From assembly GCA_050084985.1 (NCBI GenBank), contig JBITNC010000001.1, forward strand, positions 6,014,001-6,078,000: a stretch of DNA of 64,000 bases, in the 5' to 3' direction. The notes below the pieces were generated by a model. The model was not told where the DNA came from and searched no databases. It worked only from the letters and a program-made list of their open reading frames with translations. The position numbers were made by a program, and so were the translations under genes. Positions 13,400-23,100 of the stretch are shown in pieces (position 1 is the first letter of the stretch; each line of letters opens with the position of its first letter). Origin of the DNA: Nageia nagi (taxonomy: Eukaryota; Pinophyta).

Positions 13400-14765
13400 G
13401 GATTTCTACATGATTTGTTCTCTAATGGAAAAATAAGATTCTTTACCAAAGTAATAGCTGATTGATTATATGAAAAAATTTAGGATGGATGAACTTACTC
13501 ATACCTAATTTCTTTCATAATATATCTCAACCAAATGGCTTCCTGGGTTGCAGCTGACATTGCATGTATGCAACCTTAGTGTGGACAAAGTAGTAGTAGG
13601 TTACTTTTTGGATGCCTAAGAGATAGCACCTAAACCAATGTTAAACACATAAGTAGAGGTTGATTTTATGTCATCTCTATCTCTCCCATAATCAAAATCA
13701 GAGAATCCTGAGAGAACAAACAAGATAAACTTGTCATACTTGAGAGCAAGATCCTTAGTACCTGCAACATACATCAAAATTTGCTTAACAGCATTGAAGT
13801 TCTCAACATATGGATTTTGCATAAAGTGAGCCATAAAATTCATGGAAAGGAAATATTTGGCTTGAATATAGTTAAATTAAGAACACTACTAATTAGTTTT
13901 CTATAAGCTGTAGCATCTACCAATTGAGAGTTGGAACTCAAAGATAAAGTGATTCCAAAAGAGACTGGAATTGTAGCATGCTTGCATTCCTCCATTTCAA
14001 ACTTTTTCAAGATATCTGAGATATAATTGGATTAACTAAGGTAAGTATAATCCTTGTATTAGTACACTTGCATACCAAGGTAGTAGTGCAATAGACCAAG
14101 ATCACTCATTTCAAAAGTTGTTTTAAGTTTGGATATGCAATCTTGTATGAGGACTATATTATTCCTTATAATCAACAGATCATCCACATAAAGAAGAATG
14201 AAGATCAAATTTTATATTTGCTTGAGCATCTAAATATCTATCAAAGAAACATTTAAAAAATCCAATGTTCTTAAAGTATCTTAAAATATTTTTGTTCCAG
14301 ACCCTAGGTGCTTGCTTAAGTCTATACAAAGATTTCTTTAACTTGCACATAAAAGATTTTTTACCTTCCATAAAAAACCCTTTTAATTGCTTCATGTAGA
14401 TTTCCACATCTAATTCACCATTGAGAAAATCACTTTTGACATCAAGTTGAAAAACTTTTCATCTCTGACCTACTAAAAGAGCAAGGATTACCCTGATAGT
14501 AGGCATCTTTGCCATTAGAGCAAAGGTTTTCTCATAATCAACTCCATATTTTTGAGCGAAACCCTTAGTTACTAACGTTGATTTTTATTTTTTAATATTT
14601 TAAACTAAATAATATTTGACCTTATAAATCAATTTGTTACCAATCACATTTCGTTCATTTGGATAAGGAATCAAATCTCAAGTTTGATTCTTCATAAGAG
14701 CTTCATACTCCACATTCATTGCATTCATCTAGCATTTGTGCTTTGAAGCTTCCTTGTAGGATGAG
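13400..14765 (-). pseudogene. Copia-1 reverse transcriptase and RNase H, broken
   Basis: Minus-strand translation gives the copia reverse transcriptase: VIGNKLIYKVKY near 14640, EIYMKQLKGFF, FMCKLKKSLYRLKQAPRVW (14180-14407) and, after a frameshift, LLYVDDLLII with the catalytic YVDD at 14179-14190. RNase H follows (13616-13843): HFMQNPYVENFNAVKQILMY, then GTKDLALKYDK and GFSDFDYG, matching the copia RNase H pattern. Several stops and frame changes separate the blocks, so no functional polymerase is made. Confidence 0.85.
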
Positions 14766-15074
14766 GACTCATTCTTACTATCAATTTTAAAAAATAAATA
14801 TTTATTAATGGTCATACCTCTTGTTATCCTTTGTGTTGAAGAAGTTTGTTCCTTAGGTGATAAATCCACACTAACATCTAATCATTTAGGTGCAACAAAA
14901 GAATTATCACCCTCATTAAGCTTTTCATAAGAAGTAGACTCTTCAGGTAGTTCATTAAACTTTACATCTTTGACACAAAGACTACATAGGAGGAACGTCA
15001 ATATAGCTTGTAACCTCTATGTTGATTATCATAGCCTATAAAGATACACTTTTTAGATCTTTTATCCAACTTCT

Positions 15075-16214
15075 TTATTTTCTCAAGAATAACAAAGGCA
15101 TAGGCATCATAACCAAAGACCCTAAAGTGAGAGATATAAGGTTTCTTTTTTTCCATTTCTCATATGGAGTTTTGCCTTCAACTACTTTTGTAGGACACCT
15201 ATTTAAGATGTAGATCATAATATTTACATCTTCACCCCATAAGAAGCTAGGAAGATCTCCCAACATACATCTTCCCATTTCTTGAATAGTTCTATTCTTC
15301 CTTTTGGCTACACCATTCTGATGAGGAGTGTAAGGGATAGCAAAATACCTCTTGATTTCATACTTGGTACAAAAATCATTGAATTTATTGCTATTATACT
15401 CACCCTCATCATTAGATTTCAACATCTTGATTTTGAATTAAGACTAATTTTCTACCAAAGATTTGTAATCTTCGAACCTATCAAAGATTTGATCCTTGTA
15501 CTTTGTAAGATAACCAATTTTTATCCTACTAAATTCATCAATAAAGGTTAATACATAATATTCTCCCCTAAGTGACTTAGTTGAAAATGGATCCATCAAA
15601 TTTGTATGTACAAGTTGAAGAGGTTGAGTTGCTCTAGTTACCTTATCTTTTGAAAACTTTTGTTGATTCATTTTACTTAGAATGCACTTCTCACAAAGAT
15701 CAATTGTAGATGATATTTTAAGTAAACCTTCCATAATTTCATGATATTTCATGACTTGAATGCTCTTAAGGTTTAGGTGGCCTAATTGATGGTGCCAAAG
15801 ATTGCCTCTAGAGCAAGCATTAGTTGCAAGGTCCATCTTTGTTGGAGATTGATCTATAATGTAAAAATCATCTTTCACTAAACTTTTCACCAAAGTGGTA
15901 AGACCTTTTTTCATGCACCAAGAGTGTGAGTTAAATGCAAAAGAGTAACCTTTCCTTACAACTTGAATTATGAAAAGAAGATTCATAGTGAGTTTAGGCA
16001 CATAAAGCACATTCTCAAGAATCTTCCCTTGTATCAACACACTTCCAATACCTTGAACATCAAAGATTGAATTTTCACCTATCACAACTGCATATTTTCT
16101 ATACTTATGAAAGTTTTCAAATTTATCCTTTTCAAAACACGTGATTGGTACATCTAAAATCAACAATCCAATCATTTGAAAAAGTGTGAGACTTAGAGTA
16201 AAAGGTAGCAACAT
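15075..16214 (-). pseudogene. Copia-1 protease end, GAG-pre-integrase and integrase, broken
   Basis: In the alternative frame near 16150 the protease motif reads DWIVDFRCTNH, so the usual catalytic DSG is DFR. The long frame 15444-16214 then shows VLYVPKLTMNL (pre-integrase), LWHHQLGHLN and CEKCILSKM (zinc-binding pre-integrase), and the integrase start LVHTNLMDPF and YYVLTFIDEFSR. The next frame (15075-15425) has SNDEGEYNS, IPYTPHQNGVAKRKNRTI and FLWGEDVN. The DDE catalytic glutamate expected in NGVxERKNRTI is lysine here (codon at 15303-15305) and the second aspartate motif is altered. Integrase activity is therefore doubly lost, besides the frame breaks. Confidence 0.87.
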
Positions 16215-17102
16215 AAGAAAAAAAATTTCTTCTTATTATTAGATTTGTTTAGATTTTCATATCCTTTTTCATTTTGATCTTTCTTTTTCCAAAAGCAATT
16301 AGCTTCCTTATGACCATATATGTCGCAGAAATTACAATTTTTATCAAATTTAGCTTTGGTTTTCTTTGACTTATCATGATCATAATTCTTCTCGTTCTCA
16401 CCTTTCTTGAAGTTCTTCTTAGGAGCATTAGAACCCTTCTTTTGATTATGGTTCTTCTTTTTGAAGTGAGGCTTCATTGGACCAAGAGGTACATAAGGTT
16501 CTTTAAGAGTGGTGATTAACACTTTATTGTTAACTATTTCCTCATGCTTCAAGAGAAGCCTTAATAGATTTTTCAAGAAGAACACTTATTTTTCATCATC
16601 AAGATTAGTTTCAATAGCAATCATAAACTGACTAAATTTAGTAGAGAGGCTTTGAAGAATGATGAAAGTTAAAAACTCATCATTGTTCCAATTGCAACCA
16701 CATCTCACAAGTTGGGTCCTAAGGTCAACAACCTTATTCATATATATAGCCACACTTTCATTTTCCTCTTGACATGATTGAAGCAACTTCTAAAAAATGG
16801 TGAAACTCTTAGAAAATTTTATACCAAGGTAGATGCTCTTTAGTTTATCCTAAGCTTCCTTTGTAGTGTTTTAAGAAGATATCATGAGGAGGATCTCATC
16901 TAAAACTGCATGAAAGATCATAGAAGTTACCAAATCATTCTTAGAATTATAAGCTTCAAGTTTCTTCTCCCCTAATGGAGCAACTTGGTTTTCATTGACA
17001 ATCATTTAAAGTTTCTTTGCTTAAAGTTTTGCTTTCATCCTAAGTTCTCAAATACCATAGTTGGAACCATCTAAGATATGCTTGAATGTAAAAGTCTCCC
17101 AT
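16193..17102 (-). pseudogene. Copia-1 gag (UBN2 type) with intact zinc knuckle, frameshifted
   Basis: The gag start codon appears to be at 17102-17100, giving MGDFYIQ; it aligns with the Copia-2 gag start but is frameshifted soon after. The UBN2-like body is seen at 16586-16786 (LLQSCQEENESVAIYMNKV, LVRCGCNWNNDEFL, ILQSLSTKFSQF). The basic C-terminal part (16193-16585) contains one CCHC zinc knuckle, CNFCDIYGHKEANC, at about 16295-16336, with all four metal ligands. Gag would package the RNA into virus-like particles. Stops at the junctions make it inactive. Confidence 0.8.
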
Positions 17103-18875
17103 TGCTTCAAAATAATATGAAGGAGATACATAATGTAAGCATACATGTTGAATTTAAAAATAATTATCATACAAATACATGTTTGAACTAATCAACAAAT
17201 CAAATGCTTAAATTGTTAACAAGAATAATAATCATACATCCAACATCTTTGTCACCAAGTATAACCAAAGAGAGGGAAAAATTGAAGCTTATTTTTTTAT
17301 CTAAAATTAGGCCTTCACATGAATGCCCCTAAGTAACTCAGATCCTACCAATCCTCAACTAGTTCCCCTTGGGCAATGATATACTCTCACAAGGATAAGT
17401 ACTAGCTATTTTTCAAGGTTATGATGTATGTTATATTGGCCAAATTAATTATCTTGATTAAATTTTTAATTTTGCTTCTAGGTTATCAGGATAATCCTTG
17501 AATGGATGGGTGGACATGTGGTATCACTACACATGTTTGTCCACCTATATGGAGTTAAATCTAGACCAATAGAGGACTTAGGGGTAATTAAGAAGTATAA
17601 ACTTTTCACCACTTGGATCATCGAATTAAAAGGCTCCAATCTGCCTTATCCTCATCACATGGCTCCCCAAACAAGTCATGTTACGAAAAAAATGTATGGA
17701 TGTTTTCATTTTAGAGAAGCAATTTTCAATGTTTACATACTTTTCATATAAAGTAAAAGTGCAAAATAAATAAAGGACTTAAAAAATGAAACTACATCCA
17801 ACCTCATCCATAAATATGAACCAAAGAGTCCAATGGGTTTTGTTACAACCCCTAATGGATCTCTTTACAAAGGTTCATTAATTTTAAGTAATAATGAATG
17901 AGCTTAGTTCAATGGATTTTGTTACAACCCCTAATGGATGTCTATACAAAAGGTTCATTATTCAAATTGAAGAATTCTCCCCCTTGTTACTTAAAAAAAA
18001 TGGGCTTAAAAAATAATTCCTTATTTGCAATTTATCATCAAAAAATCCATAGGCAAAAATATTTAAGGGAATTTTATCCATCCACATGCACTAGGAAAAA
18101 ATATTAAACCATGCATTTATAATTTTTATCCACTTAACAAAAATATGCACTAGGACAAAAAATTAAACCATGCAAAAATTAATTTTATCCATCCACATGT
18201 GTGCATAGCAATAGACATGCATTAAGACAAAACAACATTAAGATGCATAATTAACATTAATCCATGCATTTAACATTAATCTATGCATGCATAATTAATT
18301 TCTCACTTTTTTATCTTAAAGGCATGATATGTTAAAAAAATTCTTTAAAATAACTTGCACTTAAAAAAAATTCTTTAAAATAACTTGCACTTAAAAAAAA
18401 TTAACAAATAAGGCATTTACTTAAAATAGCTCATACTTAAAAAATATACCTTTCTAAAATAAAATCCCACCAAGGAGTTTTAAAAAAAAATAATAAAAAA
18501 ACATCTCCCCCTTTAAAAAATCTGTTTTAAAAATAATGCCCCCTTAAAACAAATTCTCCTTTTTAAAATTAGATAAAACACTTTACTTTTTTTTAATAAA
18601 TATTTATATATATTTAGAATATGTAAATTTTAAAAAAATTAAACATTAAAAAAATTAAAATATATATATAAAGGGGGGCGGGGGGGGGAGGGGCCACCAG
18701 CCCACAGACAGCCAACCTAGGGTGACACCACCTTTGGGGTCATTTTGTTATTTTTTTTTATTCTATAAAAAAAAGAAAAAGAAAAAAACTTTTTTTTTAA
18801 TAAAAATAAAAAAAAAATATTTTTTTCAAGTAATAGATAAAAAATAAAAAATTTGTTATATATTTTTTAAAACTA

Positions 18876-18911
<36 letters not shown>

Positions 18912-19451
18912 CCCCTTTTAAAAAACAAATATTACATATATTTTTCTTAAACGTAGTAGACTTTTTCATGCATGCACTTTAACTTTTACAAACATACTAG
19001 CTTGTAAAAAAAATTTGAAATAATAATATTGTAGTATAAAATATTGCAAAAATTTTACCCAATTCTACACTAAGTAGAAATTTGCAATTTTAAGCTATAA
19101 TAACTTATTATTGCTAAATTTAGGTAAATTTACTCAAAATTTGCATATTATTGCTACACATAAAGCAATTTTACTTAAAAAATTGTAACTTAACAAACTA
19201 AAATAATGCATAGCAATAATATTAGATTAAACTAACATGTTAGTATAACAACGATGTATTATTTACTTTAATCAAACTTTGCTAAACTTAAACTTGATAA
19301 TCAAGGAATCAAAATGGTTAGTAATAAAGCAAAATTTGATAATGGACAAGGTAGGTGGGAGATTATACCTTCAAGCCCTTTTACCTCAACAAAGTAGATG
19401 GAGAAAGAAGAGGAAGGACTTTCAATGATATTGAAGAGGAGCCTCCAACTG
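17103..19451 (-). other. Copia-1 untranslated leader with GC-rich patch and (TA)n
   Basis: The stretch between gag and the primer site is about 2.3 kb. It holds an antisense open frame of 81 codons (17506-17751, plus strand), a direct duplication of a CCCCTAATGGAT-containing motif (17828-17880 and 17908-17960), many A/T runs, a G-rich patch (18675-18692) and a (TA)n microsatellite of about 17 units at 18877-18910. The same arrangement occurs in the leader of Copia-2. No gag-strand coding was seen. Confidence 0.6.
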
Positions 19452-19464
19452 TGCTCTGATACCA
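19452..19464 (-). promoter_or_regulatory. Copia-1 primer-binding site (initiator tRNA-Met)
   Basis: The minus strand reads TGGTATCAGAGCA two bases inside the 5' LTR. This is the standard plant initiator-methionine tRNA complement used to prime minus-strand synthesis. Confidence 0.92.
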
Positions 19465-19466
19465 CT

Positions 19467-19920
19467 TGCAAAAATTAACCCTTTTTGAATTAACTTCTAA
19501 TTTACCAAGATCTCAAAAAGGCACTTTCAACACCAACACTATAGCACAATAACTCAAGCCAATCTCATAAATAACACAAGATATAAAATGGTTCCTCCCT
19601 CCTTGGGAGTATGTCCACTAACTAAGATCTTATTCTTGATGACCTCTCTTTCAAAATCTCTCTTCTCTCTCTTAAACTCTAAACCTATAGCAAAGCTTGC
19701 ATTATAATCATGTGATCTGAGAAGGGGGGTTCTTCTCTATTTATAAGAAGAAATCCATTTTATATTTAATTCTTTTTTAGTTTTTAACCCCTTACCTATT
19801 TTTAATCATTTACCTATTTTTATTTCTTTAATACTTTAAGGTATCTAAAGATACTTTAAGTATTAAGCGAATTTACATTAAGAAGAGATATTACACAATA
19901 CTACATTGCAATTTCTAACA
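19467..19920 (-). repeat. Copia-1 5' LTR
   Basis: 454 bp. In element direction it starts TGTTAGAAATTG and ends TTTTTGCA. A TATA box (TATAAATA on the minus strand, 19738-19745) is embedded in a conserved CTTATAAATAGAGA context that is also found in the Copia-2 LTRs (40501-40508). Immediately outside is the CCCTC duplication. Confidence 0.92.
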
Positions 19921-20160
19921 CCCTCAAGACTGAGTCCAATCACTTTTGTGATAGCCTTCATGGAAAAATTTACCAATATTGATCCAACTTGGGCCCTGTC
20001 ACCTTTCCATCCTTTGAAAATATTTCTAGAGATGGAAGGAATGAAGTCATTGCATAGTTCCAAGTATCTCCTTACCCGTCCTTTCTGAAAGATATCCCAA
20101 CATTCACCATTGTGCTTCACCTCCCTAACCTTTCTAGGCTCAATTCTACAAGCCTATCCC
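19921..20160 (-). pseudogene. Decayed plant ORF of unknown family, upstream part
   Basis: The minus strand gives MKHNGECWDIFQKGRVRRYL, then LELCNDFIPSISRNIF, GWKGDRAQVGSI and NFSMKAITKVIGLSLEG, which runs directly into the CCCTC target site of Copia-1. After removing the element the frame continues at 12028. The protein family is not recognised. Upstream of about 20160 the frame is not clear, so the true start is unknown. Confidence 0.4.
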
Positions 20161-20306
20161 ATGTTACTAGGATGATTGGGCCTTCTCAAGTTTGAAGAGA
20201 AAAATAAGGAGAAACTAGTTGAACATCTTAGCGACTTGCCACCTCGGGACTTATACCCTCTAGCGCTATGGTTGTTTGCATGCAAAACTGTCACATCCAC
20301 TAGTTA

Positions 20307-20634
20307 TAATTGGTGAGGCTTGTGTGAAATTATGGAGTCCTTATTTTTTTTTCCATATTTGATAGTGTACAAGTCCATTATTTTCATTTATAAACCTCAA
20401 GCCATTTTTCAAATAAGGCATAAGGGGGGAAAAATAATGATAACTTAATCTCAAATACTAATTATGATTATAATTGGTGAGGCTTGTGTGAAATTATGGA
20501 GTCCTTATTTTTTTTTCCATATTTGATAGTGTACAAGTCCATTATTTTCATTTATAAACCTCAAGCCATTTTTCAAATAAGGCATAAGGGGGGAAAAATT
20601 ATGATTACTTAATCTCAAATACTAATTATGATTA
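20307..20634. repeat. 164-bp near-perfect tandem duplication
   Basis: Positions 20307-20470 and 20471-20634 are the same 164-bp unit (TATAATTGGTGAGGCTTG to ACTAATTATGAT), differing at only a few bases near AAAAATAATGATAACTT versus AAAAATTATGATTACTT. It is non-coding and lies between two decayed retroelement ORFs. The near identity means it is young compared with its surroundings. Confidence 0.9.
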
Positions 20635-20640
20635 TACCAT

Positions 20641-22110
20641 GAATGCCACTTCCTATCATAATTGATGAGGTCAAACCATTTCTTTCGCTAGCTTTGTCTT
20701 TACCTTGGACACTTTTCAGCCACTTCTTCTTGAGACCATAGCTTGATCTCCCAGCCAAGGGGTTCTTGCAACCCGGCATTAGAATCAAGATTTGGATAAT
20801 AAAGAAAGGAGATGTCCACTCTGCTCTATAGTGGGTTGCATCCCTCTCGCTATTTCCTCCATTATCTTTTTCATCCTAGTTTGAAGGCTCGTGGGTTTTC
20901 CAATTCCTTGTTGATAAGCATTTAGGGTTTTCCTTAGAACTATTTGTTTCCTGATTATGATTGGGTCTTATTCCCTTATGCACTCCTTTTTCTTTTAGAA
21001 GTGTAGTCCTTCATTTTTGGATCATTTTTCCTATGGTTTCATTGAGGACTAGTTATGTTTCCATAGGGATTTCATCTTCATTGGACTTTGTATCCTCCAT
21101 CTCATCTTCCATTAAGTCCTCATATTCATCCTCATCAGACTGTAATTGGTCATTTCCTTCCAAATTTTTCAAAAGAGCATATGGGTTTCCTTTCATTGGG
21201 TTATGTGTTGGTTTACTTAGGGTTTGATATTTCCCTTTCTTAGGTTCACTTATTGGAATCATATTTTTGCTTTCTTGAAGAAACCTTTTGAACCCTTTTC
21301 CATCCTAGTTTTTCTGTCATTAGATGCCTTGCTTAGGGAGGGGGGTCCTTTTTGTTTGGACATTCCTTCATATATTGGTAGAACTATTTGTAATTAGTAC
21401 ATTGGAAGGGAAGATTTAGGTATACAATTTCTTATTCCCATGAGCGCCCATCCTTCTCATCAATGAAAATTATCTTCCTAATTTATTTGGAGATGTTGAT
21501 ATTTACACAAAACCTTGCATTTTTCATCGTACTTCAAGTCCTATTTCCTCTCTCCACTAACATTAAATCTCTGATACTCTTGGCTATGCCCATAATGATA
21601 CTAATATTCCAAAATCCAGGAGGTAGGTTTGGAAGACTTACCAATGTGGAGATGACATTAATATTCTTTGTTTCTGGCTTGAACCCCATAAACCATTTTT
21701 ATAAAACTAGTCCTTTACATCCAAGAAACCAGAGGCCTAATTAGATAAATTTATCCCTATATTCCAAATTAGATAAGTTAAAGAGAAGAAATTCACATGG
21801 GAGGGCAATGACTTCCACACTACTATACATTTTCCAGGAGGTTGCCACCCATTGATTAATCAAATATATCCCCGATTTGATGCCTAAGAACCTACTATCA
21901 GAGTATTTGTGTATCTATCATATTCATCATCGATTAGCAATTTTAGGATAGCAACTCTTGCTTCATTCTTGATAACTTGTGGCTAAAGGTTGATCTCAAT
22001 TTCCTCTACAAACTTATCTTTGTCATGCGTGCAAAGGTTGTGTCATACCTTGGAAGGCTTGGGATCCTTATTCAGCTTCTTTTCTGTTGTGTCATCCAGG
22101 GGCTTTTCTA
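20641..22110 (-). pseudogene. Decayed DUF4283/CCHC gag-like ORF (LINE ORF1 type)
   Basis: Minus-strand translation between about 21750 and 21350 reads VISTLVSLPNLPPGFWNISI, then IIMGIAKSIRDLMLVE, ARFCVNINISK, DGRSWE and LNLPFQCTNYK ending near CPNKK. This is the DUF4283 core followed by a degraded CCHC knuckle. A downstream acidic tail follows at 21053-21262 (ALLKNLEGNDQLQSDEDEYE). Several stops and shifts are present. As in the other relics of this type, no ORF2 is visible. Confidence 0.65.
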
Positions 22111-23100
22111 CTGCATTTGAGCGATATTTGAGAGCTATTTTAGGATTATAATTATATAAAAAATATTAAATTTAACTACAAAAAATTGGATATACCAATT
22201 TTTACAAAATCTAAAATATAACCATAAAAAATATATTAGATCTAATTTTTTAGTTTTAAAATTTGAAACAAGTTTAAAAGTTAAATATACCTTGAATGAG
22301 AGTTACCTCAAGATGACAAAGTTGAAACTTGAAGAAGGTGACCACAAGTTAGCTCTAATATCACATGATGGAATTGAAGGATTTCATAACCAAGATCACT
22401 TGTGACTCCAACAAATCAACACTTAATAAACCTACTTTGATCTCTCAAATACAAGCTCATAATAACACCAATATATAGTGATAGAACCTTTGTTTGCACT
22501 TGAAGAGGAAACATCAACTTTACCGTCAATCTAGTAACCTTTCAAAGGCTTTACAAAAATTTTTTCTCTATAGCCATAATACCTAATTCTTCTAACATGA
22601 GCTATCTCTATTCTAGCTCAACAATACTAGCATATCAATGCTTTTTAAAACTATATGTTTTACATCAAGAAGTAGCCTTCATTTTATGGGATAAAATCTC
22701 ACTTTGGCTCACCCTTTTACCCAAGGGGAATACCATAATCCATATGATATACATATCCTTACATTAGGTGAAAATGGTAGGTGGAAGGCTTTCCATCCAT
22801 GCTTATTGTATAGTTACATATTTCCATACTTTTATCTAAAGTGTGTGGGTTTACATGTCCACCATAATAATTCCACTCCATGTGGAATACATATGTGGAA
22901 ATACCCCTAATAAAAAATAGATGGGACTCCACATTTGCATACATGGTTAATTCATATTTTATAATAAGTGGATGATTCCATGTCATTACAAAATATTTTT
23001 TCTCCTAACTTAGGTGTTACATATATTCCTTCCATTCTCAATTAATGAAGAACATACATAAATTATTTACACACACAATATTGCATTATAAATTCCAACA
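22110..23100 (-). mobile_element. Truncated LTR element: 5' LTR plus leader
   Basis: In the minus direction an LTR of about 735 bp runs from 23100 (TGTTGGAATTTATAATGC) to 22366 (ends CCATCA). Just inside is GCTCTAATATCACA on the plus strand, a degraded complement of the initiator-Met primer site TGGTATCAGAGC. About 250 bp of AT-rich leader follow down to about 22110, where the DUF4283 relic begins. No gag or pol and no second LTR are seen, so the element is truncated. The LTR interior is similar in kind to the solo LTR at 34675-35167. Confidence 0.5.

Larger units (their letters stand above)
12029..19920 (-). mobile_element. Copia-1: complete Ty1/copia LTR retrotransposon, inactive
   Basis: A minus-strand element bounded by TG...CA LTRs and a perfect 5-bp target duplication CCCTC (12024-12028 and 19921-19925). 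Order in element direction: 5' LTR, initiator-Met primer site, long leader, gag, protease, integrase, reverse transcriptase, RNase H, non-coding tail, purine tract, 3' LTR. Integrase preceding reverse transcriptase defines the copia superfamily. All domains carry stops or frameshifts. The 3' LTR is 175 bp against 454 bp for the 5' LTR because of an internal deletion; the aligned parts differ at about 13 positions. It shares LTR, leader and coding sequence with Copia-2. It sits inside the unknown ORF above. Confidence 0.93.
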
